DNA of 64,000 bases from positions 3,185,902 to 3,249,901 of the forward strand of contig NC_087076.1 in the NCBI RefSeq assembly GCF_026151205.1, written 5' to 3'. Below are positions 1-34,578 of the stretch, in pieces; positions within the stretch are counted from its first letter, which is position 1; every line of letters starts with the position of its first letter. Made by a program: the position numbers and the translations under genes. This DNA comes from Bolinopsis microptera. Lineage: Eukaryota; Ctenophora; Tentaculata; Lobata; Bolinopsidae. The notes below the pieces were generated by a model, which saw only the letters and a list, made by a program, of their open reading frames with translations, was not told the DNA's origin and ran no database searches.

Positions 1-20
1 TTAAATGTGATTTTATAGAG

Positions 21-126
21 ACACAAGATCTAGTAAGATCTAGTAAGATCTAGCAAGATCTAGCAAGATCTAGTAAGATCTAGTAAGATTTAGTAAGATC
101 TAGCAAGATCTAGTAAGATCTAGCAA
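21..126. repeat. 10-bp minisatellite (AAGATCTAGT)
   Basis: About ten tandem copies of AAGATCTAG(T/C) lie in the TTC28-like intron following exon 18. Confidence 0.9.
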
Positions 127-172
127 TATACACGTAGCAATATAGACAAGATTGAGCAAGCTGGAAATTTAC

Positions 173-23132
<22,960 letters not shown>

Positions 23133-23139
23133 TATGAGA

Positions 23140-25390
23140 CCACGTGACTTTTGTTTACAATCTTAGTTTTCATTAGCTCTTTAAATCATGACATGCTGAA
23201 AATGTATTGTTTATAAATTTATGATATTTATTTTGCATAATTTATTGGCAAGCTGAATTGTAAAACTCAGTGTATAATTCTTCAAGTTTTTATAGTTTGA
23301 CAAAACATTGAAATATTGGAATAGATAAATAATTCAGTGTTGACTGTTGTTACACCATGGAATATAATTGGTGAATCTTTAGATCCAGTCACTATAATAC
23401 TAAACAGTTGATCACATTAATAAAACAAAGTAAGTCTGTTATGAATTAGAGCTTTCAAAACAACTTTACAAACAATTCAGCTTGATAGTATTTATAAAAC
23501 AACAATGATTAATATAGTTTGGGGCTAATAGATTGCACAGATTACAATAAAATCATGCCTTATTAAGTTAAAACACATGCACTAGCCAGCGTGCTTCGAC
23601 TGCCAATCTTTTAGCTAAGGCCCATACACTAAGAGAAGGCCGAATGACTATAAAGCTATGATCATCTGAACTACTTTGAACTTTAGATTCCCAGCCGGAT
23701 CAGAAGCACTCTTGAATTGAGTGGTAGATACAGGAGCTACGTACCGAGCCTAACAAACCTGTTTGTCATCAGGGACCTGCTCCACACAGACGATTTACAC
23801 AAGTATTTTGGAAGCTCCTGCTTAATAAATATTTTGTATCACTTATATGTTTTAAACAACCCCCTCCAGGCTCCACATACATCCATGTGACCGCCTCTGA
23901 CGACGGAAAACATTCTAATTTTGCTCCACCTCAATTTGTCTTTTCCAAATGTAAAGGCATAGGACATGGGGCTCTTTAGGAGATTTGTTTTCTGGAATAA
24001 GAAGTCTCGAGCATTCTCTAATATTGGGGGTGTGGGTTCATCGATTTTGTCGAGTAGACAGGAAGAAAGAGTGGATTGGTGGTTACAGCAGTTTGTAAGA
24101 GCTATACTAGCACATCTCTCAAGATACATATCCACCTATTTTCATATTAATTAGTGATTTATTGAGTTGTCACTTCCACAAACACATTTATTGCAGAATA
24201 TTTAATGTCAAAGCCATAATAAAACTAGCACTGCCATGGGGTTCAAAAAGGGTCATTGTAAGCCTCCAGCGTAATGGTCCTAAGTCTCTGCCCCATGCAG
24301 TGCCTGTCAGCATCAGCTAACAGAATAGCCCTAACATAACAATCAAGCCACAAATTAGGTTCTATAATGATTTAATATTGTTGAATAAAGAGATTTGAAT
24401 ATAATATTTGTTTTATTCTGAATATTTGTTTTATTCTGAAAGCTGTACCTAAGGCCAAGGGCTAGGGTGTATCAAATTCTTGCTTGTTGAGATAGAATCC
24501 AAATGACTTAAGCGAGACTGATGAAAGCCAGGAACTTTCCACTTTTTTGATGTAAGATCTAACTACAGTTATTGTGTTTCGTCCAGTTCTTTAACCTTTT
24601 TCTCCTTGAAAAACTCTATTCTTCATTTTCGGATTATGGTCTTGTAGCCAGTTATTTTAAGATTTTCATTATCATCCAATCTTTTTTCTGGTCGTCACAA
24701 AAGTCTGGGTGTTGACTGTATATTTCTTCTATAAGATTTGATGTTGCATGGCAGGAGTATTTGTACTCTAGGTCAGACATCAAACTTAGTTTGTAAATTC
24801 CGTGACCTTCTTTGACTGGTAATGCAACGAGTTATTTACTGGATTGTTCTATCCAAGATACCATTCATATGATCTGTTTACCATCTTGTTATAAGCGAAT
24901 TAGTCCACGGATCTATTTGACGATTTTATTGTATTGTATTGTGGCCTACATACGCTTGTATTCGTTACTTAGGTTGACAGTCTCTTGCTCAGTTCCAAGG
25001 AGTTTTCTACTGGATTGATCTATCCAAGATACCATTCATATGATCTGTTTACCATTTTGTTATACGCTGGTGGATATGGATACACATGTGGGCATTTTTT
25101 GTGACTGACATTACATGCTATAGCAAATTTTAGGCTTTGTGGCTGTCCAGAGTGGCCAAGCTAACTGTTTCTTGCATCATATATGTACTTTAGACGTTTT
25201 TCAAACTATAATAAAGAGATTATGGGTACACATTTTGCGGTTTTCGGGGTACAACGTCTTGAAAAAACGTGACAGACATTACAGTAGAACATCATACTTC
25301 TCTAAAACGTCCCACACATAGATAAAATTATCATATTCAACATCATCCGAAATAATAAACGATAAATTGGACAGATGCTTTCTAGTTTTA
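23140..25390. other. Upstream of the TTC28-like gene, no gene seen
   Basis: It should contain the 5' UTR and promoter of the TTC28-like gene, but no start site is evident. A 98-codon minus-strand frame at 24135-23839 has no recognisable domain. Confidence 0.55.
24839..25074 (+). repeat. Pair of direct repeats of about 60 bp
   Basis: CTATCCAAGATACCATTCAT and the following ATGATCTGTTTACCAT block occur at 24848 and 25020 with a few differences. They are about 170 bp apart. Confidence 0.85.
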
Positions 25391-26640
25391 CCTAACCATG
25401 TGCTTTTGCGCCTCTGCGGGCGCGCTTGTTTCACAAGTACCACTAAAAGGCTTAAGGCGGGCGCTCGATACTGCAAGCGCAAGGGCTACCGATTTAGTTA
25501 GAGCAACTTTCTAGTTAGTAACATACTGACATTACAAGGCCGGCATTTGCGTTTGAATCTAAAAAATCTATCGATTATTCGAATTTAATGTATTGTGTAT
25601 ACAGATGATAGTGAAATATGTTAGTATCAATAAAGATAATATAATGCTGTGAGGGTATGGTATTGGTACATAGAAGCATAATTTAAATGCACTTCTATAT
25701 ATACTATATAAAAAGTAAACTGATAACATTTAGTTTTTCTTTACCTAAATTTTGAGTTTATTGCTCGCTTCTCTGATCGATCATATCACGTATATGAAGC
25801 TTGAAATGAGGTCGCCGCTGCGCGCACAAGGATTTGTGAGCCAATTCACCTAACCATGTGCTTTCGCGCAGCTGCGGGCGCGCTTGTTTTACCTTGTCAT
25901 ACGTTGTATGACCCGCCGCGCAGTGCGCGGCTCCCCATGTATCGTCAGGACGATAAAGTGAAACGACCGTGGGGGTTGCAACGTGATACAAGTTTTACAA
26001 GTTTTACTTCACCTAACCATGTGCTTTCGCGCCACTGCGGGCGCGCTTGTTTCACAAGTCTGAAGTCAAGAAAAGCCTTTTACCGCCGTGAGGCGGGCGC
26101 GCGCTACTGCAAGCGCAAGGGCTCTGGATAGAGCAAACGTTTTACCGCCGGGAGGCGGGCGGGCGCCACTGCAAGCGCAAGAGCTCTGGATAAAGCAAGT
26201 GAGCCAAGTAAGTTTTATTTTACCAGGCACGCCAATCTTTGTGCACGGTGATTTTTCAAGCTTCCTGAACATGAGAAAAGCGAGCACAAAGCAATAAACT
26301 TGCAAGCTAAGTAATTCTTCTCCGTAAAATGGAAAATTCATAAATCTACTTTTTAAGTTTTTTGATGTACGGCATGTTTGAGCAAAAAAACTAAAATAGG
26401 TCTATTAAATCTATTTAGCTCAGCTTTGCTTCAATGTATTTATTGGTTATAGTACGCGAACTGCGAAGGCCGAAGATTGCTGAATTCTTTATGATTATCA
26501 TTTATATAATTATTGTGCTTACTAATTCGCTTCAAATAGCCATGTGTAACTGTATACGCGTTAACGCGCGTACTGCGTGACGCGCTTCGGCGGTCGCACC
26601 GCACTACTGCAAGCGAAATCAAAGGGCTCTGGTTAGAGCA
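25391..26640. repeat. Cluster of GC-rich short interspersed repeats
   Basis: The motif CTAACCATGTGCTTTCGCGC followed by a CTGCGGGCGCGCTTGTTT block occurs at about 25394, 25851 and 26013. A second motif (TACTGCAAGCGCAAGGGCTC with flanking GGCGGGCG and TAGAGCAA) occurs near 25470, 26095, 26155 and, diverged, 26600. The copies are far more GC-rich than their surroundings. No gene is visible. Confidence 0.8.
25899..25989. repeat. Double-hairpin element 1
   Basis: Stem GCCGCGC/GCGCGGC with loop AGT at 25915-25931 and stem ATCGTC/GACGAT with loop AG at 25941-25954. An outer inverted repeat (ACGTTGTATGACCC against GGGTTGCAACGT) encloses both. Confidence 0.6.
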
Positions 26641-26715
26641 ACTAATTCGCTCGCCCAAAAATTCCACGTGACTTTGGTTTTTATGGTTTTGCAGCCGTAC
26701 AAAACGGTTTTACAT

Positions 26716-26800
26716 AAACCCTAATCCTAACCCTAACCATAACCCCAAAGCTATCCATAACCCTTACCACAACCCTAATCCTAATCCGAGCCATAAACAA
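26716..26800. repeat. Degenerate interstitial telomere-like tract
   Basis: About 12 imperfect units of CCCTAA type (CCTAACCCTAACCATAACCC and similar) occur in one block. This is the C-rich strand of a TTAGGG repeat, the usual animal telomere unit. Confidence 0.7.
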
Positions 26801-27064
26801 TCGAATTCATGTTTTTACCACCGGGAGGCGGGCGCGCTACTATACTATACTAGCTACTATACTATACGCGCTACTATACTAGCTACTAATAGCCTGTCAC
26901 GTGACCAAAACGGTTTTTTGCCCATAACTCTCTAGGAAAGCATTTTTACCCTACGTCATGGGGGTTGATTCGGAATCAGCGTCTAAAAATACACCGATTC
27001 ATATCAATTTCATATCCAAAGGGCCTTTTCACAAGAATTTTCTTGCTACACGTTGTATACCTCT

Positions 27065-27085
27065 CGTGCACGCGAAGCGTGCACG
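27065..27085. repeat. Perfect hairpin, 9-bp stem, GAA loop
   Basis: CGTGCACGC, loop GAA, then GCGTGCACG. Imperfect outer arms (ACACGTTGTA against TTACAGCGTGT) flank it. Confidence 0.75.
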
Positions 27086-27358
27086 CCGGCCAAAGGGGTT
27101 ACAGCGTGTGTCAAGAATTTTCTTAAAATTTGGGCGGGCGATTTAGTAGGAGCGTATAATTATAGTGTATAGGCATATCACGTGATTGGTGATCGAGACA
27201 GTTTTTCGCCAATATCAAATATTTTGCTAAGGGAGCAATTTAACCCTTTTTTGTATTATGTGTTATATATGTCATGGGAGTAATTATATTCGGAATCAGC
27301 GTTCGAAATTTAATCGATTCAAGTTTAATTTTAAAGTTTCAACTGTGAACCGCACTAA

Positions 27359-27417
27359 GTATCGTTGATCGTGGCGAAAGCCACGATCAACGATACAGCT
27401 GCGCACTCGTGCGCGGC
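27359..27417. repeat. Double-hairpin element: perfect 17-bp stem with GAAA loop plus second stem
   Basis: The first stem is 27359-27375 paired with 27380-27396 around a GAAA tetraloop, with no mismatch. The second is 27398-27406 paired with 27409-27417 around TC with one G-T wobble. Sequence AACGTGTGACAAGGGGG follows. Confidence 0.85.
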
Positions 27418-27479
27418 AGGTCTAAAACGTGTGACAAGGGGGCCGCTCTTTTAGAAAAATCTCGAAGATCGAGTGTAGT

Positions 27480-28780
27480 ATAAATGATATATAATACGGT
27501 GATTTAGCACGCTCACAGTCGCACATTACCAATAAACTACAAATAACCTACAACTTACCTAGCTTGTTCATTGTTACTTGTTAGTCTAGTTTAATTATAA
27601 ACTATTGTATAAGTATACCTTATATTTGATATTATAAGTCTATTGCTCGCTCCTCTCACGTATAATTATATGTACAATACACAAGACGCGCACCAAGTTG
27701 AACTCTTCAAGTTCAATTTATATATTTTCCGAGTATCACCCGTTAACTGGGCTGGCCCATTATTGTCATTTCATTCATATATAAAAAGGAATTGATACTG
27801 TTTATGAATTAAATTAAAAATACAAAAGTAACATTTGTATTAACGTTAATAAAATACGATTAAAATAAATTTAATTGCATATTGGTCCAATATCACTTGG
27901 TATATTACTAATACTATTTATGATTAAGGGGTTAAATCCAAAAAACTTAAATCTAAATTACTGCTAAATTCTAGTACTAACCAATATTCTTAAACAGGGT
28001 TTACCAGAAACTTCCGAGGTTATAACTTTATGAATCAATGACAATATAAAACGGATGTAATTACGAGCACGGTCATTGTTCAATGGTATTTCGCTAAAAC
28101 AAACGGGTTTAATTTAAATATTGTCACTTGCAAACTTTATAGAAATTAACCCTGGACTTGTTAAATTACATTTACAAATTTACTCGAAATTGATCGTAGT
28201 GATATCAATTGAATCAAGAATGAAAAACCTTACCGGTGATAATTTAGAAGGTCATAATTGTGGATAATAGTATCTACAATCTATGATCATGTTAACGTCA
28301 AAATTATCATCAAATAGAATAATAAGCTATCATAACAATATCACATTAAAATTGTGATATAAACGATTAAATATTAGAAATATAATTAGAAACGATTTAA
28401 AAACTTGTATCACTATCAGTCACCAACCTAAAAAAATGACCATAAAAACCGTTCACTTATGATCGTACATAAAAATAAAAATTACAAAAAAAACTTTACA
28501 AATGTGTGTCGTCTTGTGTAACGCTCCTTCCTAGGTCAAGGTGCTAGGTAAAAATTAAAAAAATTATTTGTTTTATTTATATTGAAAACGCTTAATCAGT
28601 TTGGCACTTAAGATCCACAAATAGATCAATAAAAAACAAACGCATGGTATATTAGCTGTTAAACATCACCTCAGACCCTTAGCGTGAATTGAAAACAAAA
28701 TTTCCTCTCTAACTTTAATAAAAATGAGGGTTCTTTGTCATCCTTTCAGTTTAATAGCGCAACTAATAAAATTCGTTTCC
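27480..28780. other. AT-rich intergenic DNA downstream of receptor gene A
   Basis: No open frame, RNA gene or tandem repeat is evident. Confidence 0.6.
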
Positions 28781-28786
28781 TTTATT
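28781..28786 (-). terminator. Candidate polyadenylation signal of receptor gene A
   Basis: AATAAA on the minus strand about 56 bp after the stop codon at 28844-28842. Confidence 0.5.
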
Positions 28787-28841
28787 TAAGATTGCTAAAT
28801 GGTAAGTTTGGTAACCAGCAAACAAGTAAACTTGATATCGT

Positions 28842-31800
28842 TTACAAGGCAGTACTGTTGTTTTTATCCGCCGCAGTCGAATTATCAGAAAGCAGTTTCG
28901 TATTAACTGCATTTCGGTCTGACTCGATGTTTAGGGACGATTTAAGCCGCGTCAGGTTTGTATTCACTGAGGTAAATAGAGGTGCGTTATAGTATGTAGT
29001 ATTGAATAAAGAGCTTTATCAAGATTAAATTGTAAAGCAATGAATAATAATATGTTTAAGTGGTCTTTATTAAGGAGCACTAAGTAGATTTAAAATGATT
29101 AACCAGGAAAACAAACCTGATGAAGCGAGATTTTTCTTCTTTTTGATCAAGAACGATCTGATACTTGCCATTCTGATAGGGTATAGCCATGGGTTGAATA
29201 TTGGTCCCAGAAATGTCAGTGTACGAGAAATGACTTTATAGTGCTAAGGGGAGGACAGTGATAAATTATTTATTTGATACAAATTATATGCACATAAATC
29301 AATGGTTGTTAATGTATGAATTTTGTAAATTTGGATAATGAAATTTTACCAAAACCCATAATCATGGGTAGAGTGGACCGCTGCCAGTGTCTCTCTTTCC
29401 CAAACAAAAGGAAATGATATTAATTTGATTGACCGTTCTCAAATGCAAAATGATACCGAGAATGAAATCGGTCGCTCGCTTTTCCCATTCATTCACGGCT
29501 TACGAATTGTATAAATAAGTTTCGATTGATTACATCAATCAGATGCTGTAAAAATCTCTTTGGGTTGCGTTCGGGTCGATACCTAGTATTTCGGGGTAAG
29601 GGACAAGGGTGGTAGTTATTACTTATTGAACAAGCTGGAGTTTATTGAATCTTCATTGCCGAGTACAGCTGCCTTTGGGTAGTTCTTCTTAATCTATTAC
29701 AATTGTAAATGAATGGGAAAAGCGAGCGACCGATTTCATTCTCGGTATCATTTTGCATTTGAGAACGGTCAATCAAATTAATATCATTTCCTTTTGTTTG
29801 GGAAAGAGAGACACTGGCAGCGGTCCACTCTACCCATGATTATGGGTTTTGGTAAAATATCATCTCTTTTTGATTATAATGTCAGGGTACTTTATAAAGT
29901 CGAAATATAAACTGATATCTTCATTAATAAGGAGGCAGTTTCAACGATTTCGAAATTTTTCCTTTAAAAACATATCCTTGTGTTTAGGGAAGCATATCGG
30001 TCGATCACTGACTGAATATTCCACTTAATACTTATTCAAGTTGGCATTAAATTCATATATAATGACATTAAACTGTCGTGGCAAAGCAGAATTTGTTGGA
30101 AATCACGAATGAGCAAAATTCTCACCTTTCGCACGTGCAAACTTTGAGCGGACGTTGCGTGCGCATCCAATATTGAATCGCCGTAAATTTGTGCATGTAA
30201 TTGTTTTATATATAGCTTGATAAGCATGCAAAGTTTCAAAGTATTTCAAGAAGAACTGTAATCACAACGGCACTCTAAAGTTGACAGAAAATGACGAAAA
30301 CAGCAATTTTCAGTGATTTTAGCAATTTTCTATCAATTTGGGCGTGTCCCCACGTGTGCAACTTTTCGATTTTAAACTTTAAAACTAGCCTAATGCACAA
30401 TTTATACCTATAAGAAGCAGAAATGAGCTCCACAACCCAAGGCATGGCCCAACACCAGAGAATACTAAATCGCAAAATTGACGTTTTTATAAAATAATTC
30501 TTCAAAAAAGCACAAACTTCAATAACGAATATCTTTATGAAGGAGCAAGCTAGAAAAACTTTCCGGTAGATTTTCAGAATGCTTGAACAATTATCTAAGA
30601 TAAAATTTTCCTCAGATTTTGAATAAAATTACATCTTAATGGTTTAAAATTAATTTTAAAAGTTATTACTTTGTCAAAAATCAAGTTTTAAAAACGGTTA
30701 ACTTGATGACGTCATCAAGGGGTGTTTATGACGTCAAATAATTTTTTTATACAATGTAAACTAAAGTGTAAACAATTATTTGCAAGACCTGTGGTCGGAA
30801 ATGGCTGTATCTTTTATAGGTACAAATCTACAGACACCTGAATGTAGCCTATAATTGACTGGCAAAGCGTCTATCCCTGAATATATGTATGTATGTATGT
30901 ATCACGACAATCTGTCGTAAAACAGGGGTTCTAGAAAACCCATTCCCCGATGCTCCTGAAACTTGAAACTTTTTTTGCAATCGATTTGGTCAACGTCTAG
31001 ACGTCCTAAAAAATTTCAGATCTCTAACTCAATTTTAACATGGTTTTTAAGGCACCTGAATATGGCGATTTTGGGTTTTTTACCGAATTTCGTATAACAG
31101 TGCTGGCGAGTATTTTATGCAAATTTCTTAAAAATCTCAACGTAACTATTTTTTATTCCTGTCATCTTTGACATCAAATTAGAATGTTTTGAACTAAAAA
31201 TAAATCTGTCGAACGACTTCCGATGAGTCTTAATGCCTGAAAAACTCCTGCCGGAGGAGGCGGCCTTCGGCCGCCGCCTCCGGCCGGAGTGCACGCTTCG
31301 CGTGCACGAAAGAGGCTTGTAACGTGTACCAAAGGGGGTATAATAGTAAAGGGGGTATAATAGTAAAGGGGGTACATAGTATACCCACAATAAATGCACC
31401 GGTCGTGCTTGCCAGCACTGTGATTGATCATGAAATTGTCGTTTTATCATGGTATCACCTGCCTCAGAATCAAAAGTAAATTAATCGAATTTTTAAAAAC
31501 TTGACAATCTCAAGGCAAACTGCATTAATCTTCTCCCAATTCCTCGGTATACTTTTTTTAAAATAAGATAAAGAACTTACGCTAGTGTAAATTTTGGTTC
31601 CTCGGACTCTGTCATCAATCGAGTACCAGTGGTAGGGCATTTGTGAAACTAATATCAAAACAGCTTGAAAGAAAGACACTGTACAGGTGAGTCTGATACT
31701 CCTAGCTACCCTGAGATATTTTGAAAGTTACAGAGAGCTCGAACAAAGTCTGCTTTATGAGAAGTTGAGTATTTTATAGTTTATATGAGAAGTTCAGTAA

Positions 31801-33396
31801 TTTATATGAGAAGTTGAGTATTCTATATGAGAAGTTGAATAATTTATATGAGAAGTCGAGTATTCTATATGAGTAGTTTACTTACTCATCCTGTCTCTTT
31901 GTATTGTCTTTTTGCATTCTAGCGCTTTTGTTAAGCTTGACGATGATGATGACGCAAGTGACTGACAGAGCAGTGATTGCCAGAATAGTGAGAAGGGGGT
32001 ATGCCACGTTCATCCACATCTGATACGCGGCATGTCCTTCCGGCCACGTGTCTTCGTTCACATGTAGAACACAACCTGATAATCACATTTCTTATAGGAT
32101 AATTCACATGTAGAACACAACCTGATAATCACATTTCTTATAAGAATTCCATCACTCAGAATAGCATTCGTTAAAATAATGAGCACAGAAAGGAAACTAA
32201 ATAATTATCATGTTAGTTAAGTTTTCACCCACCCATGAATAAGTCCCGATCTGAGATTAACTGCATTCCGTTATCATCAAACTCGTTAGCCACATCACAC
32301 ATAAAGGCAGCTGCACCAGTTCCATTTCTACTCGTATAATAGCTCATTGCAGAGACAGCACCGATTGTGTAGGGCAGGATCATGGTAAAGAATGGAATGG
32401 CAGTGCAAGTTGCTAGAATAATCACCATCTTAAAGACAGTGATGTTGTAGGTGTAGCGGAGAGGTCTACAAATGTGTCCAGCTCGGTCCATACAGATAGC
32501 CACAACCAACATTAGTTGGAGCCACGTTGAGTATTCCAGTATAGGATTTGCAGCAGCCCTGTAGTAAAATTGTAATGAAACTTATTTATTAAAACTTATT
32601 TCGAATGGGCTGTCGAAAAATTCTTGTATATTATAATTTTATGCTATGGTCATAATGGCATTTCATTTAAGAATCACGAAATGAGACAGAAGACAAACGG
32701 CAATTGGAAAAGGAATAAGATTAGGAGACACTTACTTATTGTACATGCCGTTTCCGTAAGATGCATCATTAGTAGTAAAAGAAAGCGCAGCCGGTATTGC
32801 TACGAAGACTATTTGGAGCACATCCACAAAGGAGAGATACACACAAAACACATTAGACTGGAAAAACGGATGCTGCAGGAGTGGCTGAGGAAGTGGATGG
32901 TGAGGAATAGCAGAAGATTTCTTTGGTTCATAACTTTTTAAATAGTAAAAATTTACCTTTAAGATTTACGTAAAATCCGGATTGGAGTATTATTTATTTT
33001 TTACTTGTCGCAACAACCGGGATAAAGATAATTTTACACAGAATACATTTAAGATTTACCATAGAAAAATACTTACCATAGAAAAAGATTTGAAATGAAA
33101 TGATCGATAAAATATACCTTCAGATTCTTGATGACGGCGTAAAAGCAAGCCACGTTGCCAACAATGGTAATAACGATGATGACCCAGAGAATAGCTCCGA
33201 GGATCTTCAACTCATCAACAGTCCAACTGCTCGAGAAGGAAAGTTTTGTTGAGAAGATTGGTTCTGTCGTTGAATTGAATACGGAGGTGGTTAAATGAGA
33301 GAGGTGGGTAAGAGCATCACTGGTTTGGTTGATGGGAACTCTACCGGAGTGCTGTGTGACTACGGGACTGAACGCTGTAACTGATACCGCCGACAT
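28842..33396 (-). CDS. Rhodopsin-like GPCR gene A, 7 exons
   Basis: Coding exons are 33396-33118, 32884-32736, 32558-32233, 32075-31886, 31710-31581, 29243-29117 and 28966-28842. All junctions keep phase, giving 441 residues. Exon 1 has an extracellular Ser/Thr-rich tail with NQT and NST glycosylation sites, then TM1 with VGNVACFYAVI. Exon 2 holds TM2 and exon 3 TM3-TM4 with CMDRAGHICRPL in place of the DRY motif. Exon 4 holds TM5, exon 5 TM6, and exon 6 TM7 with FNPWLYPIRMAS. The tail (VNTNLTRLKSSLN) is in a short last exon. No Cys is seen at the usual start of TM3; two Cys flank extracellular loop 2. Ligand unknown. It is a tandem paralog of gene B. A minus-strand AATAAA (28786-28781) lies 56 bp past the stop. 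Confidence 0.83.
29338..29861. mobile_element. Foldback element with arms of about 160 bp
   Basis: 29338-29497 is an inverted copy of 29703-29861. Outer ends read TTTTACCAAAACCCATAATC and its complement, with a spacer of about 205 bp. Both arms contain CTCTCTTTCCCAAACAAAAG. A similar arm end occurs at about 17954-18010. No coding frame is present. It lies in intron 5 of receptor gene A. Confidence 0.8.
30895..31235 (+). repeat. Interspersed repeat family R2, copy 2
   Basis: Collinear with 16710-16975 at roughly three quarters identity by eye. A GTAT microsatellite precedes it and a GC-rich double hairpin follows it. It lies in intron 5 of receptor gene A. Confidence 0.65.
31251..31307. repeat. 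Double-hairpin element in receptor gene A intron 5
   Basis: The first stem is 31251-31265 paired with 31269-31283 around TTC with one mismatch. The second is GTGCACGC/GCGTGCAC around TTC at 31289-31307, the same stem as at 27065-27085. Sequence AACGTGTACCAAAGGGGG follows, like the flank at 27.4 kb. Confidence 0.85.
31758..31878. repeat. Short tandem repeat (TATATGAGAAGTTGAGTAT type)
   Basis: About six units of 19-20 bp lie in intron 4 of receptor gene A. Confidence 0.8.
32059..32151. repeat. Tandem duplication across the exon 4 acceptor of receptor gene A
   Basis: A block of about 46 bp containing CACATGTAGAACACAACCTG occurs twice in a row. The duplicated block includes the 3' splice site and the first exon bases, leaving a decoy acceptor upstream. 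Confidence 0.85.
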
Positions 33397-34441
33397 TTCA
33401 GATCAGATTCGGAGATGAGCTCTCTAAACCATAGCTTGAGCTTTGATAATAAAGTTAGCAACAAACATAATATAGAAAGCACAGCAACTTAATTCTAATG
33501 TATAAATATAATAATAAAGTAATCTGTAAAAAGTTAACTTTTGATAACCGAGAAAAATTAAACAGTTAAAAACAAATTTTGTGGGACATTTTTCGTCAAT
33601 TTACAATGATATTTACAATATTATACAAGATCACAGCATTTCAGGAAACATTAACTGCGATACGTGACGAGTGTTAACGCCAAAAGAAACATTAAAATAA
33701 AATCATCGAAAATTTCAAGAAAATAACATCAGGCCAATAAATATGACAAGTAATGAGCTCTTAAGTCACTGTAAAAGTTAATCAAATGATCTTCTGCACA
33801 TCACACCGCAACGTAAGAGCACATTACATGGTGTCAAACTCCAAACAGAGTGTAGGAGAAAAAAGCTTTATAGAACGTAAAGCATATCATACAAGGTAAC
33901 ACTTAACGTAGTTATATCCGGTATGTAGTTCTGTAACCTTGTTTACTTTCATCATTGCAGACAAATACGATTGCTCAGTGCTGCTGAGTTTCAGTAAAAT
34001 ACCCTAACACAGTAGACCCTCTCCAATGTTTGGAACTAACTCAATTTCATAAAACTGTCGATGCACCAAATTAGCAGTCTACACGACGAATAAACAACAT
34101 TGGAAATGAATTACTGAAATTTATAACTGATCAGTATCGCCTTAGAAATATCGCTCAACATGGATAAAGAACGGCATGCTAGTCAAGTGGTATGAACTGA
34201 AAGTTTTTGGGGTGAATCTAACGGAAAGTGTGCGAATTATTCAAGTTAGCAAAAGGGGTCTACCGTTAAGTTCAAGTAAAATAATTGAATCATTTCCTTA
34301 GTCGTACTAACACATAATTAAAATTTTCATCAGTTATTAAAAGAATTAAAATAGGAAATAGTAAAAACCTTGCTCCACCAAACCCGGCCGGAGCACCACA
34401 GTGTCTCTATCACAAAACCTTTCTCTCTCACCTCATTTCCC
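33397..34441. other. Between receptor genes A and B
   Basis: About 1 kb upstream of the receptor A start and downstream of the distal B terminal exon. It probably holds the A promoter. No specific element is seen. Confidence 0.6.
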
Positions 34442-34578
34442 TCAGGCTTCAGTAAGCGCGGTGAGAGCCAGAGGGTCGGTGATGGCAGTGGAGTTGTTGG
34501 CAAAGAGTTGGGTGTGCTGTGCTGTACTCTCTCCGGAGGGAGTCAGGGAGGACTTGAGTCTTAGCAGGGAGGTGTTCA
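34442..34578 (-). CDS. Distal copy of receptor B terminal exon, native stop
   Basis: Sequence matches the proximal copy base for base as far as I can compare through ALTALTEA, then stops at TGA 34444-34442, just at the duplication edge. It encodes 45 residues plus stop. This is probably the original exon, since its stop fits the length of gene A's tail. Confidence 0.6.

Noticed and set aside
23839-24135. 98-codon minus-strand frame upstream of the TTC28-like gene
   Set aside because: No recognisable motif and no neighbouring exon; left unassigned.
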